Position numbers and translations under genes: made by a program
In this document: in pieces, positions 12,830 through 24,539 of the stretch
How the letters are laid out: each line of letters starts with the position of its first letter
Numbering within the stretch: position 1 is the first letter of the stretch
Notes under the pieces: generated by a model
Seen by the model: only the letters and a program-made list of their open reading frames with translations
Database searches by the model: none
Told to the model about the DNA's origin: nothing
NCBI RefSeq assembly: GCF_033958435.1
Contig: NC_134142.1
Coordinates: 102,123,001 to 102,187,000 of the forward strand
Reading direction: 5' to 3'
Source of the DNA: Carettochelys insculpta
Lineage: Eukaryota; Chordata; Testudines; Carettochelyidae
Length of the DNA stretch: 64,000 bases

Positions 12830-13130
12830 TTTACTAATATAATATACGCCATCATGTGCCAGCAATGCCCCCACTGCTATTTACATTGGCCAAACTGGAC
12901 AGTCTCTAAGTAAAAGAATTAATAGACATAAATCAGACATGAGGAATGGTAACATACAAAAACCTGTAGGAGAACACTTCAGTCTCCCTGGACACTCAGT
13001 AACAGATTTAAAAGTAGCAGTCCTACAACAAGCAAACTTCAACAATAAACTCCAGAGAGAAACTACAGAGCTACAATTCATTTGCAAATTTGACACCACC
13101 AACCAAGGATTAAACAGAGGCTGGGAGTGG
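12830..13130 (+). pseudogene. GIY-YIG endonuclease domain of the Penelope-like element
   Basis: One frame gives 'IIYAIMCQQCPHC'. After a frame change, the next gives YIGQTGQSLSKRINRHKSDM, the YIG half of the GIY-YIG core with the Arg and His that follow in this family, then 'GEHFSLPGHS' and an 'ETTELQFICKFDTT' tail. In Penelope-like elements this domain nicks target DNA. The CxxC-like cysteines just before YIG are typical of the retroelement subfamily. Confidence 0.85.
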
Positions 13131-13395
13131 TTGGCCAATTACAAAAGCAGTTTCTCTGCTCTTGATGTTCACACCTCTACATTGGCTACTGGTAATTGGC
13201 CACATCCTCCATGACTGAACAGACCTTGTCAACTCTGGCCCTCTCCTTGACTGAGATTGCCTCATTAAACCCTCCTCTGAAATCACTCCCCCCCATGCAT
13301 CTGACGAAGTGGATCTTTGCCCACGAAACTTGTGCTCCAAAATGTCTGTTAGTCTGTAAGGTGGCACAGGACTTCTTGTTCTTACTCAAAAGTGT

Positions 13396-13956
13396 TTTCC
13401 TGTCTGCCAGCTGTTTAGAGGTCATGCAAAAATATCAGATTTTTCAGTGGTTCTTTTTGTCTGAACCTTTCTTCAGTAGGCACTCAGTGTCTTCTTGAAT
13501 TTTGATTCTGAGGTGCTCGTCAGCTGATCTCTACTCTTATAACTGAATTTTTTCTTCTAACAGTTTCCTTCAAAGGAAGCTCCTAACTTTTCTACCATTT
13601 CAATGGCAGGAGTGATGATGTTTTCAAATCTGTTGTGTCTGTAGGCCATGGTGAACTCAGGGCAGCTTCTCATCAAAGTAGTTGATGTTAGTGATGTCCA
13701 ACCACTGAGTTTGTAATGCCTTGTTTAAACTATTTGCGTGGGAAAGGATAAGTGCCGATCTAAAACTGAGAACAGAAATTTGAAGTCAGTGATTTGGTTT
13801 GACAGGTCTTGTGTCTCATTTTGGCATCCAGCCTGGAATTTATGCAAGTGTACCAATTCCATTATGGCATTGCAAACCTTGGTTACTTGGTACCTCACTG
13901 GCCTAATGCTGTTAGTTCAGCTCTTTCAGTGAGTGTCACTTAGGGGCTTCAGAGTC
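13396..13956. other. Non-coding interval between two retroelements
   Basis: AT-rich sequence with no recognisable gene or element end. Confidence 0.4.
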
Positions 13957-16400
13957 AGATTTCATAGAACAGTAGAACAGGAAGGTACCTCGAGAGGTCA
14001 CAGAGTCCAGTTGCCTGCCTTCACAGCTGGACCGAGCACTGTCCAGACCATCCCTGATAGATGTCTATCTAACCTGCTCTTAAATATCTGCAGTAATGGA
14101 GATTCCACAATCTCTCTCTGTCTTTGTTCCAGTGTTTAACCACCCTGACAGTTAGGAAGTTTTTCCTGATGTTCAACTTTAAACCTCCCTTGCTGCAGTT
14201 CAAGCCCATTGTTCCTTATCCTATCATCAGAGGCCCAGGACAACAATTTTTCTCCCTCCTACTTGTAACCCTCTTTTAGGTACTTCAAAACTACTATCAT
14301 GTCCCCTCTAAGTCTTCTCTTTTCTAAACTAAACAAGCCCACTTCTTTCAGTGTTCCCTCATAGTTCATGTTCTCTAGACCATCTCCATTTTCTCCACAT
14401 CTTTCTTGAAATGTGGTGCCCAGAACTGGACACAGTTGAGGCTTAATGAGCACCGAGCCTTGCTTTCAATGCTCCTGTTAATGCATTCTAGAATCATGTG
14501 TTTTTTGTTTTTGTTTTTTTTTTTTGTTTTTTTTTTTTGCAACAGCATCACACTGTGGACTCATATTTAGCTTGTGGTCCACTAAGACAGTACTCCTTCC
14601 AAGACAGTCACTTCCCATTCTATATACATGAAGGTGATTGTTTCTTCCTAAGTAGAGTACTTTGCATTTGTCCTTATTAAACTTTGTCCTGGTTACCTCA
14701 GGCCATTTCTCTAGTTTATCCAGATAATTTTGAATTCTGACCCTATCCTCCAGTTGCAACACTTCCCAGCTTGGTATCATCTGCAAACTTTATAAGTGAA
14801 CTCTCTATGCCAGTATCTAATTGTTGAAGAAGATATTGACTAGAACCGGTTCCAGAACAGACCCCTGCAGAACCCCACTTGTTATGCCCTTGCAGCATGA
14901 CTGTTAACCATTAATAACTATTCTCTGTGAATGGTTATCCAGCCAGTTATGCAGCCACCTTATAGTAGCCCCATCTAAGTTGTATTTGCCTAAGATGTCT
15001 CACAAGACATGATAAGATCATGTGCGACTATATCAGAAACTTCAGTAAAGTCTAGGTATACCACATCCACCTCTTCTTCCTTATCCACAAGACTTGTCAT
15101 CCTGTCAAAGTTATTAGATTGTTCTGGCATGACTTGTTCTTCACAAATCCATGCTGATTGTTACCTATCACCTTATTTTCTTCCAGATATTTGCAGATGA
15201 ATTCCTTAATTATTTGCTCCATTATCTTTCACAGCATAGAAGTTAGACTGACTGGTCTCTAGTTTTCTGGGTTGTTCTTTTTTCCCTCTTTATAGATGGG
15301 CACTATATTTGCCCCTTTCCAGTCTTCTGAAATCTCTCCTTACTTCCAGAATTTTTCAAAGATGATAGATAAAGGTTCTGATACCTCCTGTATCAGCTCC
15401 TTGAGTATTTTAGGTTGCATTTTATCAGGCCCTGGTGACTTGAATACATATAGTATTTCTGAGTAATTTTTAACTTGTTCTTTATGTATTTGATCTTCTA
15501 AACCTGCCCCCTTCCCACTAGCACTCACCATGTTAGGCAATTCTGCATCAGCCTTCTTGGTGAAGACTGAAACAGGGAAGTCATTAAGCATCTCTGCCAT
15601 TTCCATGTTTCCTGATATTGTTTCTCCCTCCTCACTGAGTAAGTGGACCTACCCTATCCTTGGTCTCTCTCTTGCTTCTAATATATTTATAGAATGTTTT
15701 CTTGTTACCCTTTGTCTCTAGCTAGTTTGAGCTCGTTTTGTGTCTTTGCCTTTCTAATCTTGCCCCTGAATTCATGTATTGTTTGCTTATATTCATCCTT
15801 TGTAATTTTCTCCTAATTTCAACTTCTGTGTGACTCCTTTTTGATTTTCAGATCATGCAAGATCTCCTGGCTAAGCCAAGACAGTTTTTTACCATACTTT
15901 CTATCTTTCCTATGCAGCGGTATAGCTTGCTTTTGGGCCCTTAATAATGTCCCTTCAAAAAACTGCCAACTCTTTTCTGTTGTTTTTTTTCTCTTAATCT
16001 TGCTTCCCATAGAATTTTACCTACCAGATCTCTGAGTTTATCAAAATCTGCCTTCCTGAAACCCATTGTCTCAATTTTGCTGTTCTCCCTTTCAATGTTT
16101 CTTAGAATCATGAAGTCTATGATTTCATGGTCACTTTCTCCCAAGCTGCCTTCCACTTTCAAATTCTCAATCAGTTCCTTCGTACTTGTTAAAATCAAAT
16201 CTATGACTGCTCCCCCCTACCCAAGTAGTTTTTTCCACCTTCTGAAGTCACAAAATGTCATCAATGCAGTCCAAGAACTTTCTGGATAGTTTGTGCCTTG
16301 CTGAGTGAGTTTACCAACATATGTCTGGATAGTTGAAGTCCCCCATCACCATCAAATCCTGCACTTTGGATGATTTTATTAGTAACATCTTAACACTGCT
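13957..16400 (-). mobile_element. CR1 LINE, - strand, 5'-truncated
   Basis: At the left edge, 'catagaacagtagaacagg' followed by 'cctcgagaggtcac' is the reverse complement of a CR1 3' end. Reading leftward on the - strand from about 16400, the pieces include an endonuclease-linked part (16198-15941), a connector rich in Lys/Glu (16010-15819), an RT entry block '[17 protein letters not shown]' (15340-15606) and a 3' RT/maturation section to 14478. Multiple frame breaks show it is dead. A T-rich run (14506-14540) lies inside it. The right boundary is approximate. Confidence 0.85.
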
Positions 16401-16559
16401 TGGTAGTTCATGCAGGAAACATGGGTGTATGGGCACCTGGTTGCTGTTTGGAGAACTGCAAAGGATATACATCTGCATATGCACATACATCCTTTGCAGT
16501 ACAAATAGTCCCCAAGGTTGGTGGGCTCATGCAGCTTCTCAGTGTAAACTGCTGATAGG
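16401..16559. other. Short non-coding interval
   Basis: Contains 'aggatatacatctgcatatg' and similar AT-rich text; nothing supportable. Confidence 0.4.
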
Positions 16560-17110
16560 CTGCCAAGGGTTGTTTAACTTGAATCTTCAGGTACAGCTAC
16601 CTGCAGCTCCCAGTGGCTGCCGTATGCTGTTCCTGGCCAATGGGGGTTGTGGGAAGTTGTTCAGGCTGCAGGACAGTGTGTCATCCCATGGTTTGGGGAT
16701 GCAAGACCCCCTAATTCCACCCTTTCAATGCCCACTGGAGCCTAACCCCTTCACTGTGGTTGCTACTAATCCCTGATCAGACCCCTGCAATAATGTTGCC
16801 CTTGGCCTTAGTTCCCTGCACCTGGGTAGCATCCCCAGCCTGGGATAGTGCAGCCTCAACCTCTCTTGGCCCTAGAGTTCCAGAGAGCCTGTGGGCAACA
16901 GTCTGCTCTGGAGAGTCGGTGGGCTGTGTGGCCCCACTCTCCCCTGGCTCTGCAGCTCCAGAGAGCTGAGTCAGCAGCAGCACAGTCCCAGCCTCCCTGG
17001 GCCATGCCTGCCAGCCAGACCTCTAACCAGCAACATGCTCCCCTTCCGCCCCCAACTGAGCTGCCAGCCAAAAAGGTACTAGGATCAGGAGGGCAGCCAG
17101 TGTGATGCAG
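16560..17110. repeat. GC-rich dispersed repeat
   Basis: A GC-rich block containing 'cctggccaatgggggttgtg' and several 'ctccagagag' phrases. It resembles other GC-rich blocks here (40500-41100, 62320-62760) in composition and in phrases such as 'cagctcccagtggc'. Open frames on both strands are compositional. Transposon class unknown. Confidence 0.5.
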
Positions 17111-19040
17111 ACCCTTTCCTGCCTGCTTCAGACTCTGACACTGCAACAGTAGCCTGGGATAGGGAGCCTGGGGGAGGCAGGTGAAGCATATGCGTCAGGG
17201 CCTGATGAGGCAGTTTGGGAAAGCATTGCCTTTCGTCTGCCTGTGATATGTGCCACCTAAGCCTATGCTTCTACAAAGCTGATAGCAACAGGTCCCTTCT
17301 TCATGGGGAGTTAAGAGGAATGCACTTTGAGACTTTGGTCTCACAGGCAATGACCATTTGCTTTCCATGCTTTGAAATTAGCATTTTCCTGTTAAAATTC
17401 ATCATTTGCATTACACAAGCCTGCTTTCTCATTTGATGGGTTACTTAGTTACAGGGGTATAGTATATACAAGGCAAATGTTTGTTAATGCTTTATAACAG
17501 GCATTGTAGTTGATTGAGAATAAAACATGCAACATTCTGCAAGCGTTTTGTAAAACACCACACACATTCTCATCAACTGAGCATCCAATATTTATTTTGA
17601 TAATGCTAACACACAAGTAAACATGACTGGTTTCCAGCTATGCGTTTCTAAGTGTTTGGTGAGGCCTGGGGCTTCAGCTTGAGCTAATACCTGTTCTACC
17701 AGTGTCACACTCTAACTGAATTTTAAAAGAAAGAGACCAAGAATAACATTCCTTGATTTTTTTTCTGTAAATCTTTAGATTTCTTTTATAATTCTTTAGA
17801 CTTAGTGAAATTGGTAAGTAATATATGACACTGTAAATTTACACAGTACCATACAATAGTAGGCCAGCACCAAAAAGATATAAGTTTTTTGCTTTGCTGA
17901 GTTTATAGTCTAAATGCACAAAGAAAAATAGTTTGTCCAAAAACACATTTGATAGAGCAAGGTTTAGACACTGCAATTTGAGTGCTTCATGGAATAGACT
18001 ATTTTATTTTCCAGAAGGATGTTGTACACTTCTTCTGGTCTAGTTTTGTTAAATCTCAGTTTTTTATTTGTCAGGGCATGGTGTCTCCTTCAAGTGAGGT
18101 TTTGCCTTCCCAGTCAAACCCCTAAACGACATAGGTGTCTCAAAATACAGAAGCCAGTTTTCTAATGGTTCTCTTTATGCTTGTCTTTCACCTCTTGCTT
18201 ATGGTCTGGTGCTGTTTCTTCTAATCTTTCTCATCCATGTATAGATTTTTTCCATCTGTATGCAGAATAAATTTTGTTACGCATATTGAGGCATGTGCAA
18301 ATACGCACACTGGGAAAAACATAAACCTAGTTGTGGGCACTCTAAAAGATGGATTGATTTCTTCAAAAAAGCTAAGACTGACTGCTCTTAGAGTACACTT
18401 AATTTTGTAGTAAGCCCCATTGAACTCACTGGCACTTCTTCTGTTTAAGAAAACAAGTGTAGAATAGGGTTCTTTGGAAAAGCTGAGTTATGCTGAATTA
18501 AAATAGGGAATAGATTTACAGCAAGACCATTATGATCTGTGCCCATGATGCTCAAAAATGAGGGGTGTGTATTTATAACCCTTCCATTAATGGCCGGTGA
18601 CAGCCAGAAGGGCCAGGTTCAGTTCTGAGGGGATTCCGTCAACTATGCAACCTAAGTGGCTTGAGCCCCCTATACAGTAGCCTGCAACAATCTCACCCTA
18701 TCTGCTGGGTGCCTATAAGGACATTTCTTCCCCTCTTGCAAGCACAGTCCAAAGTAGAAACAGCTTGTTTACTAACAGTAGCCGAACATAAATTTACACA
18801 GCAATACATTCAGAATTGCTGAAAAAGGAAAGGAGAACCTCATAAAGCGAGGCACTGTCTGCAGAGTTTGCTGAGCCGAGTCCCTTGCTTAGAGCTAATT
18901 ACTTGCACACCCCCTCTTACAGGGTGTACCTATCACGGCATAGTCTCTGGTCCATATGAACCCAGAGTTTACAGGCAAATCAGCATGGAGTTGCTTGCCC
19001 CAGGAGGGCAAGATTGCCTTTCAGATGCTTGTCCACCATG
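17111..19040. other. Non-coding sequence, mostly AT-rich
   Basis: No supported gene. The section 18560-18870 is richer in GC and looks repeat-derived, but I could not classify it. Confidence 0.4.
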
Positions 19041-19192
19041 CTCCGCTGGCCTCCCCTGCTGGCCACCTTTCCACTGTGCTCCACTGGCCACCCTTGCTGG
19101 CTGTTTGTCCACTACACTCCACTGGCTGCTCCTGCCAGTTGCCTATCCGCTATACTCCACTGGCCACCCTTGAAGGCTGCTCATTCACCTGC
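19041..19192 (+). repeat. 38-bp tandem repeat, 4 copies
   Basis: Units beginning CTCCRCTGGC start at 19041, 19079, 19117 and 19155, exactly 38 bases apart, with internal variation. Because 38 is not a multiple of three, the three frames each read through different versions of the unit. This explains the overlapping open frames here. Confidence 0.85.
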
Positions 19193-20118
19193 TGCCCCGC
19201 TGGGGCAACTACTCTGTGGCAACTAGCAAATTTAGATTTCTCTTACTGAAACTTTCTGTATTGTGTCCTTGAGTGATAGTCTAAATCTGGTTAACTAATT
19301 AAAAAAAGCCATGGGACTTAGCTAAATTAAACATTTTTTCTAGCAACATTTAACACAGCAAACAGGTTGGGAATTTACTTGTCAAATCGCACATATACGA
19401 AATGGAATAGAGAGAGTTTTGAAAAATGATTCATTGCAAAGTGAATTATTGAATTGATGCCTTGCACTGGAGTAGTAGGGGGTTGAGGCGGTCCTCAGAG
19501 TGGCAGATTGAGGTAGCCCTCCATGGAGTGATCTCAAGGGGTTGCACCAAGTAATATTATGGAATAAGGCACCATGGACCAACAGTACCTAGGAGAAGGG
19601 AAGCTCTGTTCCCAAGTGTGGAAGGCAGAGTTTGCTAAGCCTCTTTAGGCACATCAGTCTAGGAGAAGAAAATGCTAATCGCAAATCTGTGCGCTCTCCT
19701 TCCAGTGCACATGTCGCAGTTTTTGTGCTTGTGCATGATGGTTGGTATGAGAAGAGAGAGTAGGGTTGGAACTCACAACCCAGCCTCACTTACACCCATT
19801 CATATGTGAAGGTGTATCCCTTGATGCTAAAGATTGACCTCTTGATGAAAATCCTATGGCGATGGGCAAGTGATTTCAAATGCAGATGGAGGATACCACC
19901 GGAAGCATTTGCCACAAACCTGCACGGAGGTGGCCCAGGTGTGGTGGTTGTCTGTCTGCTGAACCAGAACAACAGCAGCTCCGCTATCCTGCCTACATGA
20001 CAAAGCAGCTGTATGTAGGAACAGTGCTGCATCCCTCAAAAGAGGTGGAGAGAGAAAACATTCCCTAAACGCTGCTTGTTCACGTTGATTCCTCTTGGTT
20101 AACAGTGACTAGCTGGAT
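19193..20118. other. Non-coding sequence
   Basis: No recognisable family. The section 19790-20070 has moderate GC and open frames on both strands but no conserved motif. Confidence 0.4.
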
Positions 20119-20400
20119 ATGCAGTTCTATGGTTACAAGGAAAAATCAATGACTAAACAAATGAAATCTGGAGAGGCATCTGGCAGTGATGCTATGCCAG
20201 GGGAAATTTATAAGGCTGCTGATGGCAGCCAGCTGATGGACCAGCTTACCCGTTTATTTATCACCATTTGGAAGAAAGAGCTACTCCCCCAGGACTTCAG
20301 AGGTATCCTCATTGTACACGTGTACAAGGGAAAAGGTGACTTTTCATGCTGTGATGACCTCCAGGGCATCTCTCTGCTCTCTATATGGGTAGCATGCTTG
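20119..20400 (+). pseudogene. LINE reverse-transcriptase fragment (fingers region)
   Basis: The frame from 20119 gives 'GEIYKAADGSQLMDQLTRLF', 'IWKKELLPQDFRG' and 'CDDLQGISLLSI'. This is the N-terminal RT block in which a selected template region is followed by a 'RGISLL' motif in non-LTR retrotransposons. It appears to be the same LINE lineage as the - strand element at 24540-27115 and stops before the catalytic motifs. The next element (CR1) begins within 50 bases. Confidence 0.75.
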
Positions 20401-20439
20401 TAATGAGATTTAATTGTAATTATGATGTCCTGGATTATC

Positions 20440-21960
20440 TTCATCCAACAGTGTTAAAAGAGTTGGCACATGATATTGCAGGCCCGATAGTAAAGTATTC
20501 TAATGAATCTGTGAACTCAAGGGACATATCTAGTATGACTGGAAGATTCCAAATATAGTACCTATCTTTAAGAAAAAAAAATAAAAAGGTGATCTGGGAA
20601 GCTGCCGGTGTGTGCAAACCTTAGAATAAATTTTGAAAGAAAAATAGGTAAGGATATAGAGGTAAATGGTAATTGGGATAAAATATAATGTGGCTTTACA
20701 AAAGTTAGATTGTGCTAGACCTCCATGATTTCTTTCTTTGAGAAGATAACCAATTTCTAGACAAAGGAAACATGGTGGAGCTAATCTACCTGGATTTCAG
20801 TAAAACATTTGATGCGAGTTGACATGAGAAATTATTAGTTAAATTGGAGAAGATGGGGATTAATATGAAAATTAAAAAGTGGATAAAGAACTGATGAAAA
20901 AGGAGACTAAAACGGCTCATGCTGAAAGGTGAACTATAAGACTGAAGGGAGGTTGCTGGTGATGTTCTTGGAATCAATCTTATTTAACAGTTTCATTGAT
21001 GACCTTGGTACCAAAAATGGGAGTGTGCTAATCAAAATTGCAGATGACACAAAATTGGGAGGTAACTGCTGATACACAGAAGGACCAGTATATCAGACAA
21101 GGAGCTTTGAATGACCCTGAAAACCAGAGTAATAGAAAAGGGATGAAATTTGCTAGTCAGAATGAAAAGTCATGCACCTAAGGACTAACAACACAAATTT
21201 TACTATAAATTGTTGATATATCACTTGGAAGGGACAGAGGAGAAGAAAGATCAGGGCTTCTTGGTCAGGTACAGGATGACTGTGAGCTGCCAATGGGATG
21301 GAGCCATAAAAAGGTAGCACAGTCTGAGGATGTATCAGGTAGGTATTTCCAGTAAAGATATGGAAGTGTTATTACTGTGATAAAAAGCACAAGTAATGGT
21401 AATACTCACCTGAAATATATGTGAAATTCTGGCCTATCATTTTAAAAGAAAAATGATTTCAGATGCAAACAGATGCAGAGAAGGCTAATAGGACGAGAGA
21501 AATGGAGAATCTACCTTAGGAGAGGAGACTTAAGGAGAAGACTTGGCTTCTTTAGCCTAGCCAAATAAAGGCTAAGAGGAGTTATGACTGTTATACAAAT
21601 AAGGGAGGGAGAGAAATTAACTTAATGTTGGCTTCAGAAAAATTGATATAAATTGGTCATCAGTAAGTTTAGACTTGAAATTAGGCAAAGGTTTTCATCA
21701 GAGGAATGAAGTTCTGAAATAGCCTTCCAAGGAGAATAGTGGGAGCAAAACAAACAAAAAAACCCCAAAGCAAATAACAAAAGACCCCCAAAATTTAATT
21801 TGTTTCAAGACTGAGATCGATAAGTTTATGGAGTGGATTCAATGATGAGATTGCCTACAATGGCATATGGCTCATCTGTGATTGCTATTAGCAAATATCC
21901 CTAGCAGCTGAAGGTGGAACACCGGAGGACAGAATATCCTTTTCACAGGCTCATCTGATT
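20440..21960 (+). mobile_element. CR1 LINE fragment, + strand, heavily mutated
   Basis: Translated pieces in shifting frames match CR1 RT: a 'LKELAHDIAGPI' block near 20455, 'ELIYLDFSKTFDA' near 20778 (motif A), and 'LFNSFIDDLGTKNGS' then 'IADDTKLGG' near 20980-21060, where ADD is the catalytic motif C. The 3' part runs through about 21960. Stops and indels throughout show long decay. Confidence 0.8.
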
Positions 21961-22404
21961 TTTAGTTAAACACAAAATATATTCCATTAATATTATAATG
22001 TCAAACCTTGAGCTGTGAGCTTGCAATAATGAGGCAGGAAGCCAATCTTTAGTCTCAATCTGAGGTTAAGGAGTTCTGGTTATTCAGTGCACGAAGAATT
22101 TTAAAGCACTAGTCAGCCACTTAACCAATAGGCAATGAGTAATTAAATTTCACTTGTTCAGGCTGTGTGTTTTTTGTTATCCTTGGCTGCCAAACAATAG
22201 GATTCTTTTTTATATAACCTTTCTATTTGTTGCCCATTCCCTTGGGACTATGTGCTTGTGTGTGTGTGTGGTTTTTTTTTTAATACGCTTCACTGAAAAG
22301 GTTCAGAAAAGGGCAACATAATTATGGGTTTATAGCAGCTTCCATCTGAGAATAGTTTAACGAGACAGGGACTTTCTTCTTTGAGGGCTTGCTCATATCT
22401 ATTT
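21961..22404. other. Non-coding interval with short GT and T runs
   Basis: Contains a short (GT)n run followed by poly-T near 22257-22280; otherwise nothing recognised. Confidence 0.45.
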
Positions 22405-23700
22405 GAGTTGTGTGTGCATGCTGCATGCACAAGCTGTTGAAAAATTTTACCCTAGCTGCTACCCATCAGGTCATCTGTGGAGGCTCTTGGAGTGGCACCA
22501 GTACAGAGACCTATGTATGACTGTCCCTGCTGTCCTTTCTTACTGCTTGCATGGGCTGTTGGAACTGTGGATAAGTACTCATTGCTCTTTCTTGTATGAA
22601 TAATTGTTATGAAGGGTCTTCTGGTTTCATCACAGCACATCTTTTCCTGGATCACATCCTATATAAAGATGTGCTGTGTCCTCACTAAAGTTGCCCCACT
22701 GCCTGTTACGGTGCACCCTACACGAGATCAGGCTCCCTCAACTACCTTCCTGGCTCATGTTCCTCTCCAGGTGGTCTGTCAAGCTGCAAGATGGTCCCCT
22801 GCACACACTTTCACATCTCACTGTGCTATTGTGCAGCAGTCTAGACAGAATGCAGACTTTAGGGGTGCTGCCCTTGAGTCAGCCATGGGTTGACTCCGAC
22901 CCCTCCTCTTGGGTTTGGCTTGTGAATAACCTAACTTGTATAGCTATGAACAAGCACTTGAAGAAGAAAAGAGTTACTCGCCATTATATCTGTTCTTTGA
23001 GATGTGTTGCTCATATATATTCAGTACCCACCCTCTTTCCCCACTCTTGGAGTAGCTGGCAAGAAGGAACTGAGAGGCAGTTGGGTCTGCAAGTCACATA
23101 TATAGGGCTCTGTACTGTCACCATTCCAGGGTGCTCCACAGTAGCTAGGGTAAAACTTTCCAACAGTAGCAGCTAAGGTACAACTTTCTGACAATTTGGC
23201 CGTTTCTACACATGCCACTTCCTTCAAAAGCGGTGTGCTAATAAACGGCCTGAAATATGCTAATGAGGCATGGATGCAAATTCCCATGCCTCATTAGCAT
23301 AAGGTCACATGATTTGGAGTCTGGAAGATGTTCTTCAGGACTCCAAAACGCCATTTAGAAGTGCAGCCCCCAGGGGGTCTTCTGGAAGGAAGTCCTTCTT
23401 CTGGAGGCCCCTTCTTCCCAAAAATTTTCAGGAAGAAGGGGCCTCCAGAAGAAGGACTTCCTTCCGGAAGACCCCCCGTGGGCCACACTTCTAAACGGTG
23501 TTTTGGAGTCCGGAAGAACGTCTTCCAGACTCCAAATCACGTGGGAGTATGCTAATGAGGCTGTTTATTAGCATGCTTTTGAAGGAAGTGGCATGTATAG
23601 AAACGGCTTTTGTGTGCACAGTGCATGCACACCTAACGCAAATGGATGTGAGAACCATATCTTGAAGAACAACAGTTACAACAGTATAACAGTTTTTTTC
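22405..23700 (+). mobile_element. DIRS-like retroelement remnant (recombinase C-term and terminal region), interrupted by a MITE
   Basis: The frame around 22690-22890 gives 'HPTRDQAPSTTFLAHVPL' and 'AARWSPAHTF', the C-terminal block of a DIRS-type tyrosine recombinase with its Arg and His-containing motif. Downstream, 'gagttactcgcc...ttctttgagatgtgt' and 'gggtgctccacagtagctag' resemble the terminal region of the fragment at 33860-34490. The element is split by the foldback MITE at 23198-23607, after which related text resumes to about 23700. Confidence 0.65.
23198..23607. mobile_element. Foldback MITE, GGCCGTTTCTACACATGCC termini
   Basis: The left end GGCCGTTTCTACACATGCC and the right end ggcatgtatagaaacggc are inverted copies, and the arms pair almost completely across 410 bases. 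Arms contain ATGCTAATGAGGC, facing 'ctggaagat' and 'ggaggccccttcttcc' blocks. It is flanked by TTT on both sides (23195-23197 and 23608-23610), a plausible 3-bp target duplication. Non-coding: the apparent proteins on both strands are the same palindromic translation. Confidence 0.85.
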
Positions 23701-24539
23701 AGCTTGAACAAGAGACAGCCAAGGGAGAGTTGACAGAGGTCTATAAAGTCATGACTGGTGTAGAGCAAGTAGGTAAGGAAGTGCTCCTTATAACACAGTA
23801 AGCAGGAGGGTCACCCATTAAAATTAATAGGCAGCAGATTTAAAGCAAATAAAAGGATTTTTTTCTTCACACCTCACAGCCACCTTGTGGAACTCTTCAC
23901 CAGGGTTGCTGTGTACGTCCAGAATATACGAGAGCTTAAAAAAGAAACAAATTCATGGACAGAGGTGACTGGTGTGGCAATTCTGAGGGGGCACCAGCCA
24001 TGTGTCCCTGCCACTCTCTCTCCCTGCCTTGCATCTCCTCCTCCCACCCCTGCTGCAACCCTGCTTCTCCATCTCCTGCCCCTGCTCAGCCTCTGCTTGC
24101 CTCTTCACATGGAAGTGCTGCACCACTTCTGGTGGGTGCAGGGGCAGTCTCCCCTTTCTTTGGAGTGGCTGCTCTCAGCTGCACCACTCCAGGTGGAGGG
24201 AGGGACTGCCCCTGTGCTCATCGAAAGCAGCGCAGTGCTGACAATGAAAGTGGGGGGTGGGGCAGCGATGCTGGGGGTGCCTGTGGCCTTCTCTAATAAT
24301 ATCGTTACTCTTCACTTAATCTCTTCTGAAATCAGAGTAAGCAGTATGGTATTTGGTTTATGATCACAGTTTAAATGAAATCATGGACACCATTTCTGTG
24401 GGCTGCATTTAAACAAGGTTTTGTCCTCTTTGTTCCCTCCGCTGAACCGAAATAACACTGTAACCAGACCTATATTGTATTATCAATGATGCTGGTTTCT
24501 GTGAATATTTTTGTGTGATAAGGTACTATTCTTTACATG
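23701..24539. other. Non-coding interval with a GC-rich patch at 23990-24290
   Basis: The GC-rich patch has overlapping open frames rich in Pro, Ser, Cys and Leu in three phases, a sign of composition rather than selection. No conserved motif. Confidence 0.45.

Larger units (their letters stand above)
11290..13395 (+). mobile_element. Penelope-like retroelement (RT + GIY-YIG), degraded
   Basis: One + strand element is traceable across frames in the order expected for Penelope-like elements: an N-terminal RT region with a 'DKGGAVVI'-type block (about 11355), fingers/palm with 'ILVTMDVEALYTHIP' (about 11790), the catalytic YMDD motif (12076), a 'HFLDVTVQ' block (12190), a linker, then a GIY-YIG nuclease (12840-13130). 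The tail at 13290-13395 is the reverse complement of short repeats seen elsewhere in the window. Several frameshifts and stops, including an in-frame TGA after about 11560, make this copy non-functional. The 5' boundary is approximate. Confidence 0.85.

Noticed and set aside
23198..23607. Possible CRISPR or regularly spaced repeat structure
   Set aside because: The pattern is one foldback with two arms, not a series of direct repeats with spacers; the sequence is vertebrate.
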